From Bacteroidota bacterium (GTDB taxonomy: Bacteria; Bacteroidota; Bacteroidia; Flavobacteriales_F; PHOS-HE28), in the NCBI GenBank assembly GCA_023418095.1, contig JAEZDL010000019.1, forward strand, positions 1 through 6,112: 6,112 nt of DNA, given 5' to 3'. Positions within the stretch are counted from its first letter, which is position 1; the number at the start of each line of letters is the position of its first letter. The translations under genes were made by a program, and so were the position numbers. Positions 1 to 6,112 of the stretch are shown here, in pieces. Below the pieces are notes generated by a model. The model saw only the letters and a list, made by a program, of their open reading frames with translations. It made no database searches and was not told the origin of the DNA.

Positions 1-153
1 GTGGAATGGATCCAACGCGAGAAACAACACGGTCTGCAATTCGAAGGAAGCTGGCCCCGGCCGGTGCGTTGGATCGGCTACTTGTCCTTATGCTGGGTCA
101 TCATCCTGCTCGCACCCGATTCGAACGAAACCTTCATCTACTTCCAGTTCTAG
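1..153 (+). CDS. C-terminal fragment of MBOAT (AlgI-like) membrane O-acyltransferase
   Basis: Only the last 50 codons are inside the window, read from the first base to TAG at 151-153; the start lies upstream. The piece has a basic amphipathic stretch, then WPRPVRW (residues 18-24), a hydrophobic helix (about 25-38, YLSLCWVIILLA) and the ending FIYFQF. Seen directly: a terminal membrane helix followed by an aromatic tail. From family knowledge: bacterial MBOAT proteins of the AlgI/DltB type commonly end in a (F)IYFQF tail after the last helix, and they move acyl groups across the inner membrane to an extracytoplasmic polymer. The family's catalytic histidine would lie upstream and cannot be checked. 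The assignment is supported by the next gene, an SGNH protein starting on the very next base, the usual partner of an MBOAT. The substrate is unknown. Confidence is limited by the short fragment. Confidence 0.72.
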   Translation: MEWIQREKQHGLQFEGSWPRPVRWIGYLSLCWVIILLAPDSNETFIYFQF

Positions 154-1116
154 ATGCGTTCGTTCCTCCTGCATGCATTCCTGTTCATCGCGTTGATCTC
201 TGCCGCGCTCGCGACTTATGTCTGGATCAACTTCGATCATTTCCCTGCACCCAAGCTTTCACGCAATGTGAGCCTCAATGAACAGCTGCTCCGCGTAAAA
301 CGTGTGCTCGATGGCGAATGGAAATATTCGAAGGATGACCGAGTGAACATCCTTGCGATCGGCAGCAGCATGACCTTGAACAATTTGAATTCTGGTGTCG
401 TAGTGGATCATTTCAAGGACAGCAGCTATTTGAACACCGGTGCATGGGGCGCGCGCATCAGCCAGACCAACGCCATCGCTTCACTCCTGATCGATGAGCT
501 GAAGCCACGGACCGTGATCCTCGTGAGCAACATGGATGATTGGATCAAGGGGGAGGATTATGTGGTCGACACCGCCTTGTTCCGCCGATACCTCACCAGA
601 TGGAGCCCGATCGAAGGCTATCTGCAAACGATGAAACCTTCGTTCTACCTGCGCGAGATGGAACGGAACAAGGAGCGGGCAAAAGATCCCGGCCATTTCG
701 ATCATCTTTTACTGGACGATTGGGGCGGTGCACCGTTGAACGTCCCCGCCGATCGCATCACTGAAGACCGTAACCGCCGCGCGATCCCCACGCGTGACAA
801 TGTGAACGAAGAGCAGTACAAGGCATTGGAAGATCTCTCAGCGATGATCGCATCGAAAGGCTGCCGATTGATCTTCATCCAAGCTCCTTACCGCGACGGA
901 CTGCAGACTGAAGAATTGCGATCCATCGTGGCCGCACATGAAGCGCGAGTGCGACCGATCATTGAAGCTAAAGGTCACACGTACATCTCCACCACCGATC
1001 GCAGCTGGCCGGATGAGATGTACCTCGATCCAAGCCATTTTCACACGGAAGCGGCGGAAGAGTTTTCGCGGTATGCTTTGGGGAAGTTGGCTCCGCTGAT
1101 GGAGGAGGCACGGTAA
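154..1116 (+). CDS. SGNH/DltD-AlgJ-like membrane-anchored acyltransferase partner of MBOAT
   Basis: 320 residues. Residues 4-25 form one hydrophobic segment (signal anchor or uncleaved signal), placing the rest outside the inner membrane. The SGNH blocks are visible: NILAIGSSM (65-73) with probable nucleophile Ser72 in a GSS rather than GDS context, a glycine block NTGAWGA (94-100), VSNMDDW (124-130) with Asn126, and LDPSHFH (291-297) giving Asp292 and His295 in the D-x-x-H spacing that completes a catalytic triad. Known of the family: SGNH partners of MBOAT proteins (DltD, AlgJ/AlgX, PatB) pass acyl groups to, or act on, cell-wall or exopolysaccharide polymers. The inferred role is therefore acylation of a surface polymer. 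ATG 154 follows the TAG of the upstream MBOAT with no gap and has no purine-rich ribosome site before it, so translation is probably coupled. The stop TAA at 1114-1116 faces a convergent gene 30 bp away. Alternatively it could be a plain extracytoplasmic esterase. The specific substrate cannot be read from the sequence. Confidence 0.8.
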   Translation: MRSFLLHAFLFIALISAALATYVWINFDHFPAPKLSRNVSLNEQLLRVKRVLDGEWKYSKDDRVNILAIGSSMTLNNLNSGVVVDHFKDSSYLNTGAWGARISQTNAIASLLIDELKPRTVILVSNMDDWIKGEDYVVDTALFRRYLTRWSPIEGYLQTMKPSFYLREMERNKERAKDPGHFDHLLLDDWGGAPLNVPADRITEDRNRRAIPTRDNVNEEQYKALEDLSAMIASKGCRLIFIQAPYRDGLQTEELRSIVAAHEARVRPIIEAKGHTYISTTDRSWPDEMYLDPSHFHTEAAEEFSRYALGKLAPLMEEAR

Positions 1117-1146
1117 AAGTATTGGATCGAGTAATGGATCTTCATC

Positions 1147-2961
1147 TCACCGGCGCAACAGCACGCGACCATTCGCCGTGGCGTTCATTCCGGTTATTGA
1201 GAGCAGGTAGATCCCGTTAGGCAGTTCAGAAAGGTCCAATTGAAGATCCTGTGCTGTTAGAAGCTGTACCGGACCAATGCTTTCGATCTTTCTTCCGACT
1301 CCATCAGAGATCACAATGGTGGCATCGTTCAATTGTGCTCCCAGCCAACGGATATTGATCGGCCCAGCAGATGGAACCGGATGGATCAGGAGTTTCGCCT
1401 GCGATCCCGGTTCATCGATGCCCTCCGAAATGGCAACAGTTGTCACCACGGTATTAGTGATTATCGGGTCAGCGAAGTCGAAGAAGATATGTGCTTCATT
1501 CTGCACCTGATCTCCAAGAAGCAGATCTTCCCGCATGGCGATCCGGTAATGGAACGTGCCAATGCTTCCATCAAGATCGGTGGTGCTGTCTGGCAGCATG
1601 ATGTTCGGGAAAAGCCATACCAATTCAGTTCCATTGATGCTCAGCTCGTAGTTGTGAGAAGATCCGATCATCTCGAACGTTGAAAGATCAAGACTTGCAT
1701 CGATCGTATCACGGATCACCACATTCACTGCTGGTGCGTTGCCCGTGTTCTGGAACCGGATCGTATAACCCAGTTTGGTTCGATCGACTACTTCATCTGG
1801 TGTGAGGGCCTGGGTTGTGACCTGCTTGTCATTGGGGTCATAGGCTGCCACCACCCAGGGTTTCCATTCATCGAAATTGTTGGTGCCGTTCACATCGGAT
1901 CCGTTCACGTCAAGGATCGCCCAATTGGTGACCTGCGTATTCCATGGAACGGTGGGCGGTGTGTAGATCGTTACCAGGACAGTGCCTTCCTGGTAAGGTT
2001 GTAGCGTTCCAAGATCCCACGTGATCGTATTGCCAGCGACTGATGATGGCGTAACAGAAGCGGAAACAAATTCCAGCAGCGGGTCCAGATGGAATTCCAG
2101 CACAGCATCGATCGGTTCTGTGCCGATGTTCTCGTAATGCAGCCAGGCCGAAGTGTTGTTCCCGATCCAAGGGGAATTTCCATAGATCTGAACAACACCA
2201 TCAAGCATTCCGGGAATCGGTTGGAGGGCGAAATCCAATCCAGCTACCGTGGGTTGCATTTCAGTGGTCGTGTACGTGTGCGAGCCTGGGACCACAGTGT
2301 GGTAAAGTGGAGGGTTCACCAACGTCACCACATGCTCTCCGAAGGGACTGCACATCGAATATGGGTCATTACCACTTTGAACGGCAAACTGGCCATCTCG
2401 TTGCATGATACCATTAAAGAGAGGCTCACTTGGTTCTCTGGAGTTATTCGCGTTCACGTCGTAATAAGCAGTTCCATGTATTACGGATTCACAGGTATTT
2501 ATGATCCAGTTGAAGTTCGGAGTTGTTCCTCCCAACCACCCATCATCCCACTGGATGAAATAAAGTTCACCCTGTATAGCATTGAAGGTTACCGTTGATA
2601 GCAATGCCGCAAAGTCGCAACCAGCGTCATCATTGGCACCAATACATGAGGAAGGATCGCAGGATCCTTGGAATACGGATAGACGAGTATCTATGTCTGG
2701 GCTCCCTGGTGCACACGCGGTGATCTCCATGGGACCGGAATACGGGGCAGTGAACACATACCAAAAAGCACTGGTGATGTTTAGACTAGGTGCAGGACAA
2801 TCTCCCTGAACATAGCCTCCCGGTACCCACGGCAAATTCAACTGATAGATCGTGTTGGTGGTAACCGCCGTGGCTGAAGCACAATCGGTCCCCTGACCGA
2901 AACTGTATGTTGGACCGATACAGCAAGTGGCGATAAGACCAGCGGAAAGAAGTTTCCTCAT
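1147..2961 (-). CDS. Secreted multidomain protein with type IX secretion C-terminal sorting domain
   Basis: 604 residues from ATG at 2961-2959. The frame stays open upstream to 3198, but that extension lacks a signal peptide and would overlap the divergent gene, whereas this start opens directly with one (MRKLLSAGLIATCCIG..., cleavage probably near residue 23, after FGQ). Domains seen: a Cys-rich beta-sandwich (about 25-158) with AFWYVFTAP (65-73) and GANDDAGC (108-115); a SdrD-B-like calcium-type loop DVNANNSREPSE (168-179); a second beta-sandwich (about 250-370) resembling DUF11-type repeats; then YDPNDK (374-379) opening a domain about 130 residues long that includes FQNTGNAP (403-410) and HIFFDFADPI (491-500), the DPNDK domain common in Bacteroidota surface proteins. 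Residues 524-604 match the T9SS sorting domain: IHPVP, DGVGRKI, LPNGIYLLSI and a basic end, GRVLLRR. It is inferred to cross the outer membrane by T9SS and be released or surface-attached. No catalytic motif was recognised; an adhesin or structural role is possible. Confidence 0.87.
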   Translation of the reverse strand: MRKLLSAGLIATCCIGPTYSFGQGTDCASATAVTTNTIYQLNLPWVPGGYVQGDCPAPSLNITSAFWYVFTAPYSGPMEITACAPGSPDIDTRLSVFQGSCDPSSCIGANDDAGCDFAALLSTVTFNAIQGELYFIQWDDGWLGGTTPNFNWIINTCESVIHGTAYYDVNANNSREPSEPLFNGIMQRDGQFAVQSGNDPYSMCSPFGEHVVTLVNPPLYHTVVPGSHTYTTTEMQPTVAGLDFALQPIPGMLDGVVQIYGNSPWIGNNTSAWLHYENIGTEPIDAVLEFHLDPLLEFVSASVTPSSVAGNTITWDLGTLQPYQEGTVLVTIYTPPTVPWNTQVTNWAILDVNGSDVNGTNNFDEWKPWVVAAYDPNDKQVTTQALTPDEVVDRTKLGYTIRFQNTGNAPAVNVVIRDTIDASLDLSTFEMIGSSHNYELSINGTELVWLFPNIMLPDSTTDLDGSIGTFHYRIAMREDLLLGDQVQNEAHIFFDFADPIITNTVVTTVAISEGIDEPGSQAKLLIHPVPSAGPINIRWLGAQLNDATIVISDGVGRKIESIGPVQLLTAQDLQLDLSELPNGIYLLSITGMNATANGRVLLRR

Positions 2962-3099
2962 TTTGTGTCGAATTGAATGTTGCCTTACGAGATCCCGACA
3001 CCACCTTCCTCCGCGCTCGAATACCGAATATAAGACTCTTGTCCCGAAAACGCTTCCGGCACTTTCCGATCGAGTTGAATTATCTACTTTGCCTCCCCC
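2962..3099. promoter_or_regulatory. Divergent intergenic promoter region between the T9SS-cargo gene and the type IIG gene
   Basis: These 138 bp separate two genes that point away from each other, so both promoters should lie here unless they extend into the coding regions. On the minus strand, TATATTCG (complement of 3025-3032) is one base off the Bacteroidota -7 consensus TAnnTTTG and would give a leader of about 55-60 bases for the secreted-protein gene; no clear TTG -33 element is at the right distance. The bases before that gene's ATG are A-rich, without a Shine-Dalgarno sequence. The plus-strand candidate is listed separately. No convincing operator palindrome or controller-protein box was seen, and no small regulator gene fits. 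Confidence 0.45.
3085..3091 (+). promoter_or_regulatory. Candidate -7-like element TACTTTG just before the type IIG start codon
   Basis: TACTTTG resembles the Bacteroidota -7 box TAnnTTTG but with one spacer base missing, and it ends only 8 bases (CCTCCCCC) before ATG 3100. No TTG -33 element sits at the expected distance. If real, transcription would begin almost at the start codon and give a very short leader or none, consistent with the absence of a ribosome binding site there. This is a pattern match only. Confidence 0.25.
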
Positions 3100-6000
3100 A
3101 TGCCCCTCTTCCAGACCGCCGTCCTCACCAAATACCTCGCACATCAGGACAATGCGCGCATGGCCACGGCCTACGCGAAATTCCAGGCGCATTTCCATGA
3201 TGCCGGTACGCAGGAGAACATCCGTGCCAGCAAGGAGGAGCAGTACCAGGAAGGATTTCTCCGCGATCTGTTCGTGAACATCCTTGGGTATACGCTCAAC
3301 CCAAGCCCAGGCTTCGAGCTTACAACCGAATTCAAGAACGAAAAGGGAAGCAAGAAGGCCGATGGCGCGATCCTGCGGAATGGGAAAGCGATCGCGGTGA
3401 TCGAATTAAAAGGCACCGACACCACCGACCTTACCACGATCAATACGCAGGCCTTCAACTACAAGGCGAACCATACCGAATGCGTGTATGTGATCACCAG
3501 CAATTTCGAAAAGCTGCGGTTCTTCATCGACAATGCGGTGGAGCATCTGGAGTTCGATCTGTTCTCGATCGGCTTTGATGATTTCAAGGTGCTCTGGCTT
3601 TGCCTGCAGCGCGACAATCTGCTCGCGGGTCTGCCGAAGAAAGTGAAGGCGGAAAGCCTCAGCCAGGAGGAGAAGATCACCAAGGATCTTTACAAGGATT
3701 ACAGTGCTTTCAAGAACGCTTTGTGGCAGGATCTGGTGAAGAACCATGCGGATCTCGATCCGCTGCTGCTGTACAAGAAGACACAGAAATTACTCGATCG
3801 GTTCCTGTTCATCCTCTTTGCGGAGGACAAGCAATTGCTGGAGCCGAACACGCTGAAAACGATCATTGCGCAATGGCGCAAACTGCGCGATCTGGATGAA
3901 TACCGGCCGCTGTACGAGCGCTGCCAGAAATACTTCGGCTACCTCAACACCGGCCACAAGAGCGATCAGCTAACGGTGTTCGCGTACAACGGTGGATTGT
4001 TCAAGGCCGATGAAGTACTGGACCGGGTGCGCATCAGCGATGATCTGCTGGAGAAGCACCTGGCGAATCTCTTCGAGTACGACTTCAACAGCGAGGTGGA
4101 TGTGAACATCCTCGGCCACATCTTCGAGCACAGCCTCAACGACATCGAGGCGATCACCGCGCAGCTGGAAGGCCGCGCAGCCGATGCGAAGAAGAGCAAG
4201 CGCAAGAAGGATGGAGTGTTCTACACCCCGAAGTACATCACGCAGTACATCGTGGAGAATACGATCGGCCGGTTGTGTACCGAGAAGAAGGACGAACTCG
4301 CGCTGATCGAAGAGGAATATGCGCGCGGGCGCAAAGGCCGCAATAAGAAGATCATCGAAGGGTTGGACACCAAGCTGGAGGTGTATCGCCAATGGCTGCT
4401 GAGCCTCACGATCTGCGATCCCGCCTGTGGCAGCGGCGCCTTCCTGAACCAGGCGCTGGATTTCCTGATCGCCGAGCACCGCTATGTGGATGAGCTGCAG
4501 GCGAAGCTGCTCGGGCACAGCATCCGCTTCATCGACATTGGCGACCACATCCTGGAGCGCAACATCTACGGGGTGGACATCAACGAGGAGAGCGTGGAGA
4601 TCGCCAAGCTGAGCCTGTGGCTGCGCACCGCCACGCGAGGCCGCAAACTGAACGACCTCAGCGGCAACATCAAGTGCGGCAACAGCCTGATCAGCGATCC
4701 CGCAGTGGCCGGCGGAAAGGCCTTCGATTGGCAGAAGGAATTCCCGCAGGTGTTCGCCAAGGGCGGCTTTGATGTGGTGATCGGGAATCCGCCGTATGTC
4801 ACCAATGCACTCGGCAAACAAACCGACGGTACTGAAAAGGTAGAAATAGACTACTTCATTGAGAAGTTCAAGGCCTACCAATACAAAGGCAATCTCTACA
4901 ATTTGTTCGTCGAGAAAGGCTGTGGTATAGCCGCACCTAGTGGTTTCATTTCATACATAATTCCAAATACGTTTTTGTTTAACAGTACATTTTCCAATCT
5001 TCGGAACTACCTATTAGAAACATGCTCCATCTTGTCGATCTCAAATCTGTTGTATGAGCCTTTTGATGATGCCACAATCGGTGGTTGCGCAATTCCAGTA
5101 TTGCAACCATTACGCATAAGTAAATTACGTACTAAGGTGGAAGAGCTGTCTTGTGCCGAAGACTTTCAAACACTCAGGCTTAAGCACAACGCGGTTGATT
5201 TTCTGGAAGAGCGGGAAACATTACAAGGGAAGCTCCTGACCAACACAACGCTAATTGAAATCATTCGAAAGGCGTCTGAGGGATCAAAGAAGCTCGGTAA
5301 TATCGTTCGATTCTACCAAGGGATCATTACTGGTGACAACAAGAAGTATATCTCAAAGGAAAAGCTGACCTCTAAACATGTCCCGATACTTAGAGGTGCC
5401 GATATCCAGAGGTACTATAAAGCTAAACCCTCTGAGTATGTGTATTTTGATAAGGAGCAATTGTGGAGCAATACGGACAACACAGTTTTCGAGACCATCC
5501 CCAAACTGATCAACCGGCAGACAAGTTCGTCATTAGTCGTTTGCATTGATTACGAAGGCACTTATGCTCTTGATTCAACTCATTCCCAAACTCTAAAGGA
5601 TGAGATCATATCAATGGAGGCATTACTGGCCATTGAGAATAGCAAATTGATGAACGCGATATATTCGTTTTACACATTCGAGGTTGGGAGAGCATTCGCG
5701 CAAGTCAAAACCGTCAATTTGAAGAGTCTTCCAATCAAGATTCCCACAGTTGCGATGCAGACGACCTTGGGAGAGAAAGTGAAGACTATCATTTCAGATT
5801 CATCAGCACAAGGCCATCTCATACAATCCCTGCTGCAGTTGATCCAGTCAAAGTACGCTCTCCCAAAACTATCGCGTGATTTGGAGAACTGGCCCTCGCT
5901 CGACTTCAAAGCCTTCCTCAAGGAGCTGAAGAAGGTGAAGATCAGCCTCACCCTTTCCGAGGAGGCCGAGTGGATGAGCTACTTCAACGAACAGAAGGCA

Positions 6001-6112
6001 AAGGCCCAGGCGCTGCAAGCCCAGATCGACCGCACCGACAAGGAGATCGATCGCATGGTGTATGCGCTGTATGGGCTATGCGAGGAGGAGGTGGCGGTTG
6101 TGGAGGGGCGGG
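3100..6112 (+). CDS. Type IIG restriction-modification enzyme (Eco57I-like), 3' end outside window
   Basis: One frame is open from ATG 3100 through the right edge: at least 1004 codons, close to full family length, and the tail (VYALYGLCEEEVAVVEGR, 987-1004) looks like the usual end. In-frame TGA at 3076-3078 makes ATG 3100 the first possible start. Domain order: PD-(D/E)XK nuclease with Glu51, Asp88, E102-L-K104 and Q117xxxY121; helical connector (about 180-360); basic linker KKSKRKK (364-370); methyltransferase with motif X GVFYTP (372-377), motif I DPACGSGAFL (440-449), IYGVDI (489-494) and motif IV NPPY (563-566), which predicts N6-adenine methylation; GFISYIIPNTFL (615-626); TaqI-like specificity domain (about 728-900) beginning LGNIVRFYQGIITG; and a C-terminal helical or coiled-coil tail (about 925-1004). 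Such enzymes bind an asymmetric site, methylate one strand and cut a fixed distance away when the site is unmodified. All visible catalytic residues are intact. BREX PglX is less likely because of the N-terminal nuclease. Residues 568-926 differ sharply in composition. No partner gene is in view. Confidence 0.92.
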   Translation, partial: MPLFQTAVLTKYLAHQDNARMATAYAKFQAHFHDAGTQENIRASKEEQYQEGFLRDLFVNILGYTLNPSPGFELTTEFKNEKGSKKADGAILRNGKAIAVIELKGTDTTDLTTINTQAFNYKANHTECVYVITSNFEKLRFFIDNAVEHLEFDLFSIGFDDFKVLWLCLQRDNLLAGLPKKVKAESLSQEEKITKDLYKDYSAFKNALWQDLVKNHADLDPLLLYKKTQKLLDRFLFILFAEDKQLLEPNTLKTIIAQWRKLRDLDEYRPLYERCQKYFGYLNTGHKSDQLTVFAYNGGLFKADEVLDRVRISDDLLEKHLANLFEYDFNSEVDVNILGHIFEHSLNDIEAITAQLEGRAADAKKSKRKKDGVFYTPKYITQYIVENTIGRLCTEKKDELALIEEEYARGRKGRNKKIIEGLDTKLEVYRQWLLSLTICDPACGSGAFLNQALDFLIAEHRYVDELQAKLLGHSIRFIDIGDHILERNIYGVDINEESVEIAKLSLWLRTATRGRKLNDLSGNIKCGNSLISDPAVAGGKAFDWQKEFPQVFAKGGFDVVIGNPPYVTNALGKQTDGTEKVEIDYFIEKFKAYQYKGNLYNLFVEKGCGIAAPSGFISYIIPNTFLFNSTFSNLRNYLLETCSILSISNLLYEPFDDATIGGCAIPVLQPLRISKLRTKVEELSCAEDFQTLRLKHNAVDFLEERETLQGKLLTNTTLIEIIRKASEGSKKLGNIVRFYQGIITGDNKKYISKEKLTSKHVPILRGADIQRYYKAKPSEYVYFDKEQLWSNTDNTVFETIPKLINRQTSSSLVVCIDYEGTYALDSTHSQTLKDEIISMEALLAIENSKLMNAIYSFYTFEVGRAFAQVKTVNLKSLPIKIPTVAMQTTLGEKVKTIISDSSAQGHLIQSLLQLIQSKYALPKLSRDLENWPSLDFKAFLKELKKVKISLTLSEEAEWMSYFNEQKAKAQALQAQIDRTDKEIDRMVYALYGLCEEEVAVVEGR
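4801..5877 (+). other. Compositionally foreign specificity cassette inside the type IIG gene
   Basis: This in-frame segment encodes residues about 568-926: the second half of the methyltransferase fold plus the target-recognition domain. Hand counts per 60-base row give about 60-67% GC at 4621-4740, 42% at 4801-4860, 38% at 4981-5040, 40% at 5581-5640, and 55-63% at 5941-6060. Codons ending in G or C are 20 of 20 at 4561-4620, 5 of 20 at 4921-4980, 7 of 20 at 5101-5160 and 17-18 of 20 per row after 5941. GATC occurs 6 times in 4801-5880 but 11 times in the 660 bases before. The left edge falls within a few bases of the NPPY codons (4786-4797); the right edge, near the SRD/LENW codons (5875-5890), is softer. 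The likely explanation is recombination that replaced the specificity part. Relaxed selection on a fast-evolving domain is an alternative but does not easily give such a sharp left edge. Boundaries are approximate. Confidence 0.7.

Noticed and set aside
6..281. 91-codon plus-strand open frame at the left edge
   Set aside because: It is out of frame with the MBOAT tail (FIYFQF stop) and overlaps the start of the SGNH gene; its translation is low-complexity Arg, Leu and Pro with no motif.
1117..1146. Possible bidirectional terminator between the convergent genes
   Set aside because: The 30 bp contain two TGGATC copies but no GC-rich stem-loop followed by a T-run on either strand.
2089..2598. 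169-codon plus-strand open frame opposite the secreted-protein gene
   Set aside because: Its translation shows no domain or start signal, and the minus-strand frame carries clear domain motifs through the same bases.
2920..2934. Lipoprotein box in the secreted protein's signal peptide (IATCC, residues 10-14)
   Set aside because: The residue before the cysteine is Thr rather than Gly, Ala or Ser, the hydrophobic core would be very short, and a normal signal-peptidase I site near FGQ fits better with a T9SS cargo.
2962..3198. N-terminal extension of the minus-strand secreted protein to an ATG at 3198
   Set aside because: The extension is rich in Gly, Arg and Glu, lacks a signal peptide, and overlaps the first 33 codons of the type IIG gene; the internal ATG at 2961 begins a typical signal peptide.
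3970..4881. 303-codon minus-strand open frame opposite the type IIG gene
   Set aside because: It is antisense to the methyltransferase core, whose motifs are unmistakable on the plus strand. High GC at third positions creates long antisense frames, and this one shows no recognisable domain.
4801..5877. AT-rich segment as an inserted mobile element or intron
   Set aside because: The reading frame continues without a stop and the segment encodes expected methyltransferase and specificity motifs; no terminal repeats or transposase are present.

Overview
The window looks like a chromosomal stretch from a moderately GC-rich member of the Bacteroidota, probably Flavobacteriales or a relative. The main reason is the minus-strand gene, which ends in a type IX secretion (T9SS) sorting domain and carries a DPNDK-type domain common in that phylum. 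Start codons also lack Shine-Dalgarno sequences, as is usual there. No RNA gene, insertion sequence, CRISPR array or attachment site was seen.

Layout: (1) 1-1116, plus strand: the last 50 codons of a membrane-bound O-acyltransferase (MBOAT/AlgI-like), directly abutted (TAG then ATG) by an SGNH/DltD-like membrane-anchored hydrolase or acyltransferase. Together they look like an envelope or exopolysaccharide acylation module. (2) 1147-2961, minus strand and convergent with the first pair: a 604-residue secreted multidomain protein with signal peptide, beta-sandwich domains and a T9SS C-terminal sorting domain. (3) 2962-3099: a 138-bp divergent promoter region. (4) 3100 to the right edge, plus strand: a single uninterrupted reading frame of at least 1004 codons encoding an Eco57I-like type IIG restriction-modification enzyme. 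It has an N-terminal PD-(D/E)XK nuclease, a helical connector, an N6-adenine methyltransferase and a C-terminal specificity domain, and is probably cut only a few codons before its stop.

The most interesting signal is inside the restriction enzyme gene. From about 4801, just after the catalytic NPPY motif, to about 5877, base composition, codon third positions and GATC frequency change abruptly, then return to the local norm for the conserved C-terminal tail. The segment encodes the back half of the methyltransferase and the target-recognition domain. This is what a recombinational swap of the specificity cassette in an otherwise resident enzyme would leave. The acylation pair, the secreted protein and the restriction enzyme share no obvious pathway.
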